Shown: positions 41,489-51,249 of the stretch, one piece after another | Position numbering within the stretch: position 1 is the first letter of the stretch | Layout: each line of letters begins with the position of its first letter | Assembly (NCBI GenBank): GCA_037044975.1 | Contig: JBAOIL010000005.1 | Coordinates: 372,001 to 436,000, forward strand | Source: JADLHS01 sp020848635 | Lineage (GTDB): Bacteria > Verrucomicrobiota > Verrucomicrobiia > Limisphaerales > JADLHS01 | Length of the DNA stretch: 64,000 bases | Reading direction: 5' to 3' | Made by a program: the position numbers and the translations under genes | The notes under the pieces: model-generated | Seen by the model: only the letters and a program-made list of their open reading frames with translations | Told to the model about the DNA's origin: nothing | Database searches by the model: none

Positions 41489-41668
41489 AAGAACCCAAAG
41501 CGCCCGGTCATCGCGCTGGGATGGCTCGCGTTTCTGTGGTTTTGCCCGGATGTTTTCGGCCACCCCGATTTTCGGCAAAGTGATTGACTCCCTCGCGGAC
41601 TTCACAGAAAGTTTTCCAACCGTAATGAGCAACCGCACCGTGCCCGCCCGGCGAAATACCCGCCCGGC

Positions 41669-43042
41669 ATGAACGACCACAACGCCACCACGGGGGGGCC
41701 GCCAAAGGTCGCAAGCGGCCTTGCCGGCGGACCATCGCCCACCCGCGACCGCCGTTACGAATTTTGGCGCTGGCGGATTTTCGGCATTACCTGGCTGGCC
41801 TACGCGGGCTTCTACCTGACGCGCAAAGCGTTTTCCGTGGCCAAGAACGAATTGAAGAAGCCGGAAGTCATGGGCATGACCAAGGCCGACATGTCTTGGA
41901 TTGATGGGGCGAACTCGGTTGCTTACGCCTTGGGGCAATTCATCTGGGGGCCGCTGGGGGACAAGTTCGGGCCGCGCGCCATTGTGCTGGTGGGCATGCT
42001 GGCGTCGGTGACCACCGCGCTCGCCATGGGTTCGTCCTCGACCGTGCTGCTGATGGGGGTGCTGTTTGCGCTTCAGGGCTTGTGCCAGTCCAGCGGCTGG
42101 GCGCCGCTGACCAAGAACGTGGGGGAATTTTTTTCCCGGCGGGAACGCGGCAGCGTGATGGGCTTCTGGTGTACGAATTATGCGCTGGGCGGCTTTGTAG
42201 CCTCGACACTGGCGGCCTGGGCGGCGCAAAAATTCGGCTGGCGCTACGCCTTCTTCGTGCCGGCGGGCGGCCTGTTCGGCATTTGGATTCTGTTTCTCCT
42301 GTTTCAGCGTAATCGTCCGGAAGACGTCGGCCTGCCGCCGATTGAACAATACCACGGGGAGGCCGAGGAAGTCATCGATCCCGCCGCCACGCCCGCGCTG
42401 GAGCCCGAGGGCTCGTGGAAGATCGTGGTGGAAGTCATGCGCAACAAGATGGTCTGGTTGCTGGCCGGCGTTTATTTTTTGATCAAGCCCACGCGCTACC
42501 TGATGCTCTTCTGGTCGCCGGTGTACATCAACGAGCTGCTCGGCACCGGTACGGCGACGTCGGGATTCCTCGGCAGCCTGTTCGATCTGGCCGGACCGCT
42601 CGGCAGCCTCACCGGGGGCCTGATTTCCGACCGGCTGTTCAAATCCAAACGCGTGCCAGTTTGCGTGATTACTTTGTTCATCCTGGCGGTGTTGATGGTC
42701 ACGTTTCGATTTTTGCCGGCAACCCGGCTCGCGGTGGGCGCCGGCATGTTTGCGATCGGCTTCCTTGTCTTCATCCCCGACACCCTAATCTCGGGCGCGG
42801 CGGCCATGGATTTCGGTACCAAGAAGGGCGCTTCCACCGCCAGCGGCATCATCAATGGGTTTGGTTCCATCGGCCAGATTATCGGCGTCACGCTGCCCGG
42901 TTGGGCGGACAAGCTGGTCGGCCAGGGGCATGACATTTGGAATCCGATCTTCCTGTGGCTGGGAGTGGCGCTCGCGCTGGCCGGCCTGCTTATGGTCCCA
43001 CAGTGGAATCGGGTGCCGCCCTCGGTGCCGGCAAAATCCTGA
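41669..43042 (+). CDS. MFS transporter of the organophosphate:phosphate antiporter family (second copy)
   Basis: A 457-residue, 12-helix transporter. FWRWRIFGITWLAYAGFYLT begins TM1, with GQFIWGPLGDKFGPRAIVLV, GLCQSSGWAPLTKNVGEFF, RGSVMGFWCTNYALGGFVAS and FIPDTLISGAAAMDFGTKKG further on. It belongs to the same family as the neighbour at 40076 but is clearly diverged, so the two may have different substrates or one may be a sensor-like UhpC type. The ATG at 41669 is followed by a polar N-terminal tail of about 30 residues (GGPPKVASGLAGGPSPTRDR). Confidence 0.88.
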   Translation: MNDHNATTGGPPKVASGLAGGPSPTRDRRYEFWRWRIFGITWLAYAGFYLTRKAFSVAKNELKKPEVMGMTKADMSWIDGANSVAYALGQFIWGPLGDKFGPRAIVLVGMLASVTTALAMGSSSTVLLMGVLFALQGLCQSSGWAPLTKNVGEFFSRRERGSVMGFWCTNYALGGFVASTLAAWAAQKFGWRYAFFVPAGGLFGIWILFLLFQRNRPEDVGLPPIEQYHGEAEEVIDPAATPALEPEGSWKIVVEVMRNKMVWLLAGVYFLIKPTRYLMLFWSPVYINELLGTGTATSGFLGSLFDLAGPLGSLTGGLISDRLFKSKRVPVCVITLFILAVLMVTFRFLPATRLAVGAGMFAIGFLVFIPDTLISGAAAMDFGTKKGASTASGIINGFGSIGQIIGVTLPGWADKLVGQGHDIWNPIFLWLGVALALAGLLMVPQWNRVPPSVPAKS

Positions 43043-43106
43043 AGCCCCACTTCGGCGCGGTGAAATCAGAGCATGACCCTTGTTTGCCCCCAAATTTAAT
43101 TAAGTT

Positions 43107-45170
43107 ATGAGACTTTACCGTAATGCCCAAGGCGGCCTTAACGCGTGGGCGACGTTGCCCCGTATCGACTTCCTCCCGCTGACGGTCGTTGTTGTTCTGC
43201 TGATGACTCGTTCGTGCGGCGGCGCGGACACGAAGACCGGTGGTGACCCAGCCTCGGAAGCCGCCAAGGCCGCCGCGCGGATCGGAACATTACGATTCGT
43301 CGAGCACCGCTCGCCCGCCGGAGTCTCAGCTCGCATCCTCGATGCGGAACGACCGGTCTTCGAAGGGGTGACCCGAGACGCCAGTTTGCTCCTGGTCCAA
43401 CCAGCGGGCCGGTCGGCGATCAGCTATCCGGAATCAAAGGTGCAGGACGGCCAGTTACTCTTGAGCGGTGCCAATACCAATGGCCTCGCATTTTCGGAAT
43501 CCTTCCGCCACGTCGGGCCCGATTTGATCGAGCGGACAGTCGTCGTTACCGCCGCAAGCGACCAACGGTACTATCTCGACCTGGGTTGGTCGGTGGCGGT
43601 GGCGGGTGAGTTCTATTCCTTTCTTGGCCAGGAGGAGGCAACCAAAGGTTATACGCCGACCTGTGCCGGTCCGGAATTCGGGGGCGGTTCGTATCAGACG
43701 TTTCCGTTTCTGGGCTGCCGCACCAGCAACACGCTTTACGGGATCGTCGGCGATTCCCCCGGCCGGTGGGAAAACCGCTGCTTCTTTCGCTTCGATGTCG
43801 AAAAACGCGGGTTGTCGCTGGCGAATGGGGATGGCAGTGCCCGGCGCGTCATCACCATTCCGCGGGAAGTGGATGCCACCACTGTTTATCGCGCCGCGTT
43901 CGACGGCTGGCAGCACATCGAGAGTGGGCAGACCCAGACTTGGAAAACCTGGATCTTCGCCTCGCCAGTCAAATCCCTTTACGACGTCCAACTGGCCGCG
44001 CATCTGGCGCTCGCCAACGCGAAAGGCTTCAATCAGTCGGGCCTCGAAGCCATCCTGCGCAACACTTCGTATCTGCTGTTGCGACGCAACCTGCTCCGGC
44101 CCGAGAGTGATCATTTGTTCATCTCCGGCGTCGGCTACGGTTGGAAGCAGTGGGTCAGTGATGGCTTCTGGATGAGCCGCGGCTTGGACGATCCCGGTTA
44201 CGACGCGCAAGCGCACGCGGCGGTCTTTTTCGAGCGCATCAATTATGAAGACAACGCGCAGTACTATTTGATCTGGTCGGCGATCGTGAAGCGGGCGGGC
44301 GGCGAGCTGGACGCCCGCACAGTCGGTCGGGCCTATCGCTTCATCCGGGAGCACGAACACGACGGACTGTATGTTCCGCCCCGGTTGATCGCGGATAAAC
44401 CGATCATGAAAACGTACCACGATCAGCTTCCGTACGATGACGACGATGCGCCCGCTTCCAACCAGGGCTTCCACTGCGGCGCGCTTCTCGCCGCGAAGGA
44501 ATTGGGATATCCCGTAACTGACGAGGACATCGCCCGCGCCATCGCGGGCTACCGCCGCATGTTTAATGACCAGGGCAGTTATTTCGCCACGAGCCTCAAG
44601 CAGCAAAACCATGTCGGGCAGGACGCGCTTTATGGTGAGGTGCTGACGTTCGCGGTGTTCGGCCGGCGATTATTGCCGGACGACATGATCCGCCGGCACC
44701 TCGAAACCTCGGTTCGCATCCAAACCCCGTATGGCATGCGGGTGATCTCGAACCCCGATGGCAGCCTGTTGGAGGGCCACAGCGGCACTTATGTGTTCGG
44801 CGGCTCCTGGTTTCTCAACGACGGCGCCAACTACCTCGACGGCCTGATCCACGGCATGGATCCGAAGTGGGTGGACGAACGGCTGCTCTGGCGTCTCGGC
44901 AAGGAACTCATCTACATGCCCGCCTTCCACGAGTCGCTGAACACCGTCAAGGGACTGCCGCACGGCCATCACCTGTATAGTTGGAACTCCGGATTCTGGT
45001 GGTTACGCCGTGAGGTTCGCCAGCGGCTGAACCTGTCGGGCCCGGATCCCCTCGAGGCTCAACTGGACGCCGAACTCGGCATTTCCCGCCAGAACGGGCT
45101 TTCTACGGCTCCAACCGGAAACGGCCCGCCTGCGACCCAAGGAATAAACTGGGAGCGAGCCTTTGGATAA
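43107..45170 (+). CDS. Secreted protein, probable six-hairpin (alpha/alpha toroid) glycoside-hydrolase-like
   Basis: Not assigned to a family with certainty. It is 687 residues with an N-terminal export segment (FLPLTVVVVLLMTRSCGGAD). Residues about 60-290 look like a beta-sandwich (ERTVVVTAASDQRYYLDLGW, GCRTSNTLYGIVGDSPGRW). The rest is helical with aromatic-rich motifs expected of an alpha/alpha toroid: GVGYGWKQWVSDGFWMSRGL, PYDDDDAPASNQGFHCGALL, GSYFATSLKQQNHVGQDALY and YSWNSGFWWLRR. This sandwich-plus-toroid order occurs in several glycoside hydrolase families. The acidic clusters could be catalytic, but none can be singled out. Confidence 0.7.
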   Translation: MRLYRNAQGGLNAWATLPRIDFLPLTVVVVLLMTRSCGGADTKTGGDPASEAAKAAARIGTLRFVEHRSPAGVSARILDAERPVFEGVTRDASLLLVQPAGRSAISYPESKVQDGQLLLSGANTNGLAFSESFRHVGPDLIERTVVVTAASDQRYYLDLGWSVAVAGEFYSFLGQEEATKGYTPTCAGPEFGGGSYQTFPFLGCRTSNTLYGIVGDSPGRWENRCFFRFDVEKRGLSLANGDGSARRVITIPREVDATTVYRAAFDGWQHIESGQTQTWKTWIFASPVKSLYDVQLAAHLALANAKGFNQSGLEAILRNTSYLLLRRNLLRPESDHLFISGVGYGWKQWVSDGFWMSRGLDDPGYDAQAHAAVFFERINYEDNAQYYLIWSAIVKRAGGELDARTVGRAYRFIREHEHDGLYVPPRLIADKPIMKTYHDQLPYDDDDAPASNQGFHCGALLAAKELGYPVTDEDIARAIAGYRRMFNDQGSYFATSLKQQNHVGQDALYGEVLTFAVFGRRLLPDDMIRRHLETSVRIQTPYGMRVISNPDGSLLEGHSGTYVFGGSWFLNDGANYLDGLIHGMDPKWVDERLLWRLGKELIYMPAFHESLNTVKGLPHGHHLYSWNSGFWWLRREVRQRLNLSGPDPLEAQLDAELGISRQNGLSTAPTGNGPPATQGINWERAFG

Positions 45171-45470
45171 GCCATAAAACAGCTGTCAAAGTCGGAGTGA
45201 CATACCAGATCAAGAAGCGAAGAATTGAGAGTGTGAAAACCGAGGGAACACCCGTGCTCAGACACTCGGTCTATTCGAGCGATGCCGGCGGCTTTCGGCT
45301 TGGCGATAGTTGCCACCATAAGCAGCCACTCTCATTCAAATTACGACCCCATCGCACGAGGAGCGCACCACACATACTGCGCCTGGATCCTCCGGAAAGA
45401 TTGTACAGCAGACCCGCGCGGGAAATCACAATGGCAGGTGAGGGGCCTACTGCCGTCGGAAATCCACCTG
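45171..45470. other. 300-bp gap before the enolase-superfamily gene
   Basis: No gene is supported. The downstream frame is open from 45282, but residues before ATG 45471 show no enolase-fold sequence. It probably contains the promoter of the 45471 gene; no defined sites are visible. Confidence 0.4.
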
Positions 45471-46943
45471 ATGATTGATCACTTCACGCTTTCGTCGTTC
45501 GAGTTTTTTGTGCAGCCCACGCGCACGCGGTTTCCGTTTCGTTACGGGATTGCAAGCATGACCGACGTGCCGCACTTTTTCGTGCGCACGCAGGTCAGCA
45601 CGGACGGCCCGGCTTCGTTTGGCCTCGCTTCCGAGGGGTTGCCGCCCAAATGGTTCACGAAGGATCCGGCGACGACGTTTGAACAGGATTTGCCGGAAAT
45701 GTTCACCGTTATCCGCCATGCAGCGGATCTCGCAGAACGAATCGCGCAAATACCGGTGACATTCTTCGACTTCTGGCGCGAGTTGTATCGGCAGCAAACC
45801 GACTGGGCGCGCGCCCGCTCGCTCGCACCGTTGTTGGCCAATCTCGGCGTGAGCCTGGTCGAGCGCGCGGTGCTGGATGGCCTTTGCCGGCAGGCCCAGC
45901 AGCCGCTGCATCGAATGCTCGCGGAAAATCGGCTCGGGCTGCGGTTGGGGGAAATTTACACCGAGCTTGGCGCCGCGCCGCCGCGGGCCTGGCTGCCCGC
46001 CGCACCGTTGACCACCTGCTTTGCGCGCCACACGGTGGGCCTGGGCGATGCGCTATCGCCCGCCGACATTCCCGCGTCCGAACGGGTGGATGACGGACTG
46101 CCGCAGGACCTGGAGAGTTGCATCCGCGCCTACGGTTTGCGCTATTTCAAAGTGAAACTGTTCGCCGACGCGGCGCGGGACCTGCCGCGATTGCGTGATC
46201 TGACCCGCTTGCTGGGCAGCGCTACGGACGGCAAGTTTCTTGTCACGCTCGATGGCAACGAGAATTTCCGGGATTACCCGCACTTCCGCGAGTTCTGGGA
46301 AAACGCGGCGGCGGATGCGGACCTGCGCGAATTGTGGCGGTGTGTGATTGTGGTGGAACAACCCGTGCGTCGCGATCGGGCTTTGGGCAATGATGTCGGC
46401 GCCGCGTTGCGCGCCTGGCCGGGGCGTCCGCCGATGATTATTGACGAGTCCGACGGCGCGATCGGCGACCTGCCGCTGGCGCTGGCCCTGGGTTACGCCG
46501 GCACGAGTCACAAGAACTGCAAAGGCATCGTGAAGGGCATCGCCAATGCCTGCCTGCTCGAAAAGCGCCGCCGGGATGGCGAACGCGTCGTGCTGACCGG
46601 GGAGGATTTGTGCAATCTTGGTCCAGTCGCGTTACTGCAAGACCTCGCGCTAATGGCGTTGCTGGGAATTGAGCACGTCGAGCGCAACGGACATCACTAC
46701 TATCGCGGGCTCAGCGCGTGGCCGGCGGATTGGCAAAGCGCGATGCTCGCCGCGCATGGGGACCTTTACGAACGGCATCACGAAGGTTTCGCGAGCCTGG
46801 GGATTCGCCAGGGCCGCATTCAACTCAGCTCGGTGAACGCGGCGCCGTTTGGGGTACAAACGTTGTTTGATCCCGCGCGCTTTGAGCGAGGTCTCGCTGC
46901 TTTAACCACGCCGCTGCCGGCGGCTGGGTGTCGGGTCATTTGA
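45471..46943 (+). CDS. Enolase-superfamily (mandelate racemase/muconate lactonizing type) enzyme
   Basis: A 490-residue metal-dependent enzyme, longer than the usual 350-400. The capping domain is N-terminal (FSSFEFFVQPTRTRF-like start, FPFRYGIASMT). In the barrel, a KxK motif is in YFKVKLF and metal ligands are expected in FLVTLDGNENFRD, IVVEQPV and PMIIDESDG. A further Lys pair is in GTSHKNCKGIVKG. These show the shared chemistry of abstracting a proton alpha to a carboxylate. The specific reaction (dehydratase, racemase or epimerase) cannot be read. ATG 45471 (MIDHFTLSSFEF) matches the expected start of the capping domain. Confidence 0.82.
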   Translation: MIDHFTLSSFEFFVQPTRTRFPFRYGIASMTDVPHFFVRTQVSTDGPASFGLASEGLPPKWFTKDPATTFEQDLPEMFTVIRHAADLAERIAQIPVTFFDFWRELYRQQTDWARARSLAPLLANLGVSLVERAVLDGLCRQAQQPLHRMLAENRLGLRLGEIYTELGAAPPRAWLPAAPLTTCFARHTVGLGDALSPADIPASERVDDGLPQDLESCIRAYGLRYFKVKLFADAARDLPRLRDLTRLLGSATDGKFLVTLDGNENFRDYPHFREFWENAAADADLRELWRCVIVVEQPVRRDRALGNDVGAALRAWPGRPPMIIDESDGAIGDLPLALALGYAGTSHKNCKGIVKGIANACLLEKRRRDGERVVLTGEDLCNLGPVALLQDLALMALLGIEHVERNGHHYYRGLSAWPADWQSAMLAAHGDLYERHHEGFASLGIRQGRIQLSSVNAAPFGVQTLFDPARFERGLAALTTPLPAAGCRVI

Positions 46944-46999
46944 ACAACCAGTTTTGATCGAACTTCACGCGGTGACCATCCGGTTTGGGCGGGGCAGCT

Positions 47000-47875
47000 T
47001 TACTTCGGGCATTTGTGATCCGCAAACACCGGACGCACCCAGCGAAAAGTTGGCCCGGCCACATGAAAGGTTGTCCGCTGGTGCGGCTGGGCTTGGGTGT
47101 AGATCGCGTAATCGTGTGGGCGGCAACGGTAATGACCGGCGGCCCAGCGGCGCAGACGAAAGTGAACCAATGCCAGCAGGGACAACCCACGCGCCCAGGC
47201 CGGGGCCGTGGCGTGAAACGCCCGACGCTCGCGGATGGTGTTGCCGTCGAGGCCCAGATTCTTCCCCGTTTCGGTGAAGACACTCAGGAAGTCCGGCAGC
47301 ACGGCGGTCTTCGCGCCGGCTTGGATCAGACGCAACGCCCAGTCTTGATCCCCGGCCGCGCGAAAATCGGCGTTGAACCAGAGCTGATGCGACTCCAGCA
47401 CCCGGCGGCGGAGGAAGGTGGCGGCGGTGAGAAAGGCGAGATTGCTGGCCGTCCAAGTGTGGATCAATTGAGGTGTAAGCGCCCGGCGTTCGCAGAGGTA
47501 ACCACCTGTCGCATCCACCACCAGGCAGTCGCCAAAAAGGATGTCCACCTCGGGATGCTGTTGGAAGAAATCGAGCACCCGCCGCAGAGCGCCGGGTAGA
47601 TACTGCTCATCGCAATTGAGGTAGGACACAATCCCGGCGGCAGCGCGCCGGTAGCCGCGATTGACGGCATCATACATGCCGCGATCTGGTTCCACCCACG
47701 CCCAAACCCGCGGGTCCTGCGGGAGCCAGTCGAGGGTCCCGTCGTCGGAACCAGCATCCTGCACGAGGTGCTCGTGCCGGACACCCTGATCGGCCACTGA
47801 GGCCAGGCAAAGCGGCAACCAACGGCCCGACCGAAAACTGGGAGTCACGACCGAGATTTCCGGGGCATCATTCAT
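47000..47875 (-). CDS. Glycosyltransferase family 2
   Basis: A 291-residue GT-A fold enzyme. It has the N-terminal nucleotide-binding strand ISVVTPSFRSGRWLPLCLAS, DAGSDDGTLDWL, the EPDRGMYDAVNRGYRRAAAG loop and an Asp-containing motif SYLNCDEQYLPGAL in place of the classical DxD. RAAGDQDWALRLIQAG contains the expected general-base ED-like region. It is the most downstream minus-strand gene of the exopolysaccharide block and presumably adds one sugar to a lipid-linked or surface glycan. Donor and acceptor are unknown. Confidence 0.9.
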   Translation of the reverse strand: MNDAPEISVVTPSFRSGRWLPLCLASVADQGVRHEHLVQDAGSDDGTLDWLPQDPRVWAWVEPDRGMYDAVNRGYRRAAAGIVSYLNCDEQYLPGALRRVLDFFQQHPEVDILFGDCLVVDATGGYLCERRALTPQLIHTWTASNLAFLTAATFLRRRVLESHQLWFNADFRAAGDQDWALRLIQAGAKTAVLPDFLSVFTETGKNLGLDGNTIRERRAFHATAPAWARGLSLLALVHFRLRRWAAGHYRCRPHDYAIYTQAQPHQRTTFHVAGPTFRWVRPVFADHKCPK

Positions 47876-47960
47876 TCAGGCATGGGCATTTGCGTTGTTC
47901 CAAGCGAACCAGAGTGTAGGACGGACGGCGTGGCGCGGCAATCCGAAGCCGACTTCCAGC

Positions 47961-49547
47961 TCAGGCCTTGACCACTTTGGGCAGGCGGAAAGGCAGATAA
48001 GCGGGGTTGGGGGCCAGCGCATGAGCCGGAGCGGGGCGACACATGCCGCCATTGAGAGAGATGCTCAGCCCGATCAGGCCGGTGAAGATGGTCAGTTCGG
48101 TATGGAATGAGCCGAAGATGACAAAAAAGAAAAGAACCCGGACGGTGAAGTAGGCCAGCAGAAACGTATTGATGCGGCGGTACTCCGCATCGCCATAACG
48201 ATAATTGTAACGCAGCACCCGGAAAGCGGCGGCGAGAAACCAGAGAAAGCTGATCAGCCCAAAAAGCCCCAGCGGGATGATCAGCGAAAGGCCACCGTTG
48301 TGAAAATCGCTGGCGACCGTAGCCGTGATCCCGGTATCGTTTTTATTGTACTCGGCGAACGCAGTGGCTTCCTCCAACTCGCGGGCGTCAATCGAGTAGC
48401 CCTTGCCCACCAGCAGGTATTGCGGAATGGTCGGCACCACCTCGCGCCAGATCTTCAAACGCCACTCCGAGGAGTTTTCAGCGTCCGCGCGGGCGATCGG
48501 ATTGACCTCGATGGGGAGGAAACTCAACCCGCGCTGAATCGTTATGGGCAGTTTGTCCACCAAGGGCAGCCCGATGGCCACCACGATGATGCCCAGCAGC
48601 ACAAATACCGGCATCAATTTGGTGCGCGCCAAGCCCTCCAGATGGAAGAGTCCCAGCAGCACCAAGGCAATCATAATCACGCTGGAGCGGTACCCACCCA
48701 GCAGCGAAATGACCACGACGCCGAAAAAGAACAGCAACCGCCACGGCTGGTTGATGGCCAGACCACCCCGGAAGCGCAGGGGCAGAAAGCGCCACCGTTC
48801 ACCCAAGTCAAACACGCCCCGCATCCCGTGACGGGCCAGAACGAAAAACAACGCGCCCATCGCCGCGAGCGTGACCCCGGTCAACCGGACGAAATCGCCC
48901 TGTGTCGCATCCCCGGTGAGCGCCCCAAGCCGGTCCACTGGGAAGAGCGCAAAGATGAAATAAAGACTAGAAGGAAGCCAGGGTCCGGCATTGCTCACAA
49001 TGAGGGTGAGGGAGCCCAAAAAATAGAGGGCCACATACAGGACGCCCCGCCCCGGCGGGATGCGATGACTGGTCAGGGCGAAATATCCCGCGATCGCCCC
49101 CAACAACATAATATAGCGTTTGCCGCCAATCGCTTCGTCGCCAAAGGCGCGGATCCCAACGCCACCCGTAAGCTCGGCGGTGATGACAATTACCCCCGCC
49201 AGGACCAACAACGGCAAAGTAACGGACGGGACGCTGGCAAATTGGACATTACGTTTCAGCACGTATTGCAGGGCGGTCAGGCCCAAGCTGAGGGCCGTCA
49301 TGAGCAGCCATAGATATGGGCTGCCGGGAATAAAAAAGAGCACCACGCTCATGTTCCAACTCATGACCAGGAGGAAATGGTGCCAGCGGAGCAGGAGCGG
49401 GATCAATGGCAGAAACAGCACCACGATGACCACGCCAAAACTAACCCGATCCATCGGGTTGGCCAGCAGGTAACCCAAGTAGATGGCCAGCGGCAGGCAC
49501 AAGCCGTAAATGAGCAACGAACGGATGATGCTGATCGGGTTGGTCAT
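47961..49547 (-). CDS. Polytopic membrane protein, O-antigen ligase/polymerase-like (paralogue A)
   Basis: 528 residues with about 11-13 hydrophobic segments (LLIYGLCLPLAIYLGYLLAN, FGVVIVVLFLPLIPLLL, RYIMLLGAIAGYFALT and others). A large soluble loop between late helices contains EWRLKIWREVVPTIPQYLLVG and FHNGGLSLIIPLGLFGLISF. The loop with W/R and a conserved His (DFHNGGLS) resembles Wzy/WaaL-type proteins that polymerise or ligate glycan repeats in the inner membrane. This role is inferred from topology and location. It is clearly paralogous to the next gene upstream (49577-51086). Confidence 0.78.
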   Translation of the reverse strand: MTNPISIIRSLLIYGLCLPLAIYLGYLLANPMDRVSFGVVIVVLFLPLIPLLLRWHHFLLVMSWNMSVVLFFIPGSPYLWLLMTALSLGLTALQYVLKRNVQFASVPSVTLPLLVLAGVIVITAELTGGVGIRAFGDEAIGGKRYIMLLGAIAGYFALTSHRIPPGRGVLYVALYFLGSLTLIVSNAGPWLPSSLYFIFALFPVDRLGALTGDATQGDFVRLTGVTLAAMGALFFVLARHGMRGVFDLGERWRFLPLRFRGGLAINQPWRLLFFFGVVVISLLGGYRSSVIMIALVLLGLFHLEGLARTKLMPVFVLLGIIVVAIGLPLVDKLPITIQRGLSFLPIEVNPIARADAENSSEWRLKIWREVVPTIPQYLLVGKGYSIDARELEEATAFAEYNKNDTGITATVASDFHNGGLSLIIPLGLFGLISFLWFLAAAFRVLRYNYRYGDAEYRRINTFLLAYFTVRVLFFFVIFGSFHTELTIFTGLIGLSISLNGGMCRPAPAHALAPNPAYLPFRLPKVVKA

Positions 49548-49576
49548 GGGTCACAGTTCCGGTCGTCGCGCCATTT

Positions 49577-51086
49577 TCAGCCATGCTCGTTTGCCATCGT
49601 TTCTTCGCCCGGGTCGTTGGGCCGCTGGCGGGTGACGTTCAGCGCCACGCTCAACCCCAGAATGCCCGTAAATTGATAAAATTCGCCGCTCAACGCCCCA
49701 TATACGACAAAGAAGAACAGGACGCGTGCCAGAAACAGGGCAAACAGAAAAGCGTTGACGCGCCGCAGCTCCGGAGCGCCATCCCGGAAATTGGTGTATA
49801 AGAAACGCGCGCCGGCTGCCAGAAGCCAGACAAAAGCCGCCAGTCCCCAAATGCCGAACGGGATGATCACGGACAGGAATCCGTTATGATAATCGCCGGC
49901 CACCGCAGCCACTTCCCACCGCGAAGCGAGGCCGCGGCCTACGGATTCCTGGCTCATGAACAAATCATCCCCGGACGCGTTAAACCCCTTGCCTTTGAAA
50001 AAGTACTGGGCACCTGGGGCAGCAGCGATTTCCACATCTCCACCCGCCATTCGGTCGAGTCCTGCGCGGAGTTTCGAGTTTGCGCATCAATTTCCACCGG
50101 CAGGAAGCTCAGCGTCCTTTGGACGGTTAAGGGAAGTCGGTCGGCAAACCCTACTAACAACGCCCCACCCAGGGTCATGCCGAGCAGCAGGATGAGGAAA
50201 ATCCGCGTCCCCCAGAGGCGCTCCATGAAGAACAGGATCAGAAACGTCAGGCCCATCAGCAGCAGGGCAGATCGGAATCCCCCGAAGGTGCCGAGGGCCA
50301 CCGCCGCGAGCAGGATGGCCATCCGCCACGGACGGGAGAGGTTGAAGACCCCCGCCACCCCATACCGCGCCAGCACCCAACTGAAAATGGCCATCGCCAG
50401 CGTCACGATTCCGCTCGTGCGGCTGATGCCCAATTCAAAGGTCTGGTCCAGCACAAAGTCATCGGGGATGGCATCGGGCGGGAAAAAATCAAACAAGAAA
50501 CTGGCGTTGGACCCGGCGGCCTGCGCCAGCCGGCCAATGATGGCGGTCACGCCGGGCAGGAAAAACAGGGCCACACACAGCATGGCGCGCGATGGGCGGA
50601 TCGTCTGGCTGGACAGGGCAAAATAGCCGGCAACCGCCGCCGCCAGGTAGAAATAGCCCCGCCCCCCCACGGTTTGCGACCCCAATACCCGCATTCCGAT
50701 GCCGCCGGTGGCCATCGCCGTGGCGGCGACCACCCCAAGCAGAACCAGCATGGGCAGGGTGATGGACGGGACATGGGCGAAACGGAAGTCCGGATTGACT
50801 GACCGGTTGAGCATGGCAAAGAACACCCCCATCAGCGACATCAACGCCCACAACTGGGGGTGCCGGGCAGATAGGCCAAGCTGACGGCGAGATTCCAACT
50901 CAGGATCAGCAATGGGTGATACCAGCGCAGCAACGCCGGCACGATCAATACCGCGCTAATCATCAGGAGAACGGTCAGGCTGGTGGATTCGAAGGGCTCG
51001 GCCAACAGATAGCCCATGAGGACAGCCAGCGGCAGACATAACCCGAAGATCAGGTGATTCCTTGTGACGGCGAACGTGCTGGCCAT
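49577..51086 (-). CDS. Polytopic membrane protein, O-antigen ligase/polymerase-like (paralogue B, two frameshifts)
   Basis: The gene is readable across three frames: MASTFAVTRNHLIFGLCLPL to YLPGTP, then QLWALMSLMGVFFAML to LLPQVP, then QYFFKGKGFNASGDDLF to the end. The breaks are at about 50865, beside a G5 run on the plus strand, and at about 50010, where one extra C in GCCCAG would restore the frame. Aligned by eye it parallels paralogue A along its whole length (GLCLPLA, VTLPLLVL/ITLPMLVL, GYFALTSHRIPPGR/GYFALSSQTIRPSR, YHNGFLSVIIPFGIWGL). The two genes are a tandem duplication. The function is as for paralogue A. Confidence 0.75.
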
Positions 51087-51249
51087 TGTCGCAGATTAAA
51101 ACCGAGGGCGGCCCTCTTGTGCAATCCGATTCTTTACCCCCGGCAAATACAATTCAGCCACCTCCGCCCGCAGCGGCGGTTGAATCCGCAACCTGAGATT
51201 CTAGTATTCGCTCGCGTTGGAGATTACCTGTTGGTCATCCTTTCAACAT

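Noticed and set aside
46728..46745. ADWQSAM in the enolase-superfamily protein resembles the repeat-derived ADWQSAV peptide
   Set aside because: The surrounding DNA has no hairpin modules and the residues fit the protein; coincidence.
51087..51249. Possible tRNA or riboswitch between the divergent Wzy-like and TylF-type genes
   Set aside because: No cloverleaf, T-loop consensus or conserved aptamer pattern was found; an ordinary divergent promoter gap.
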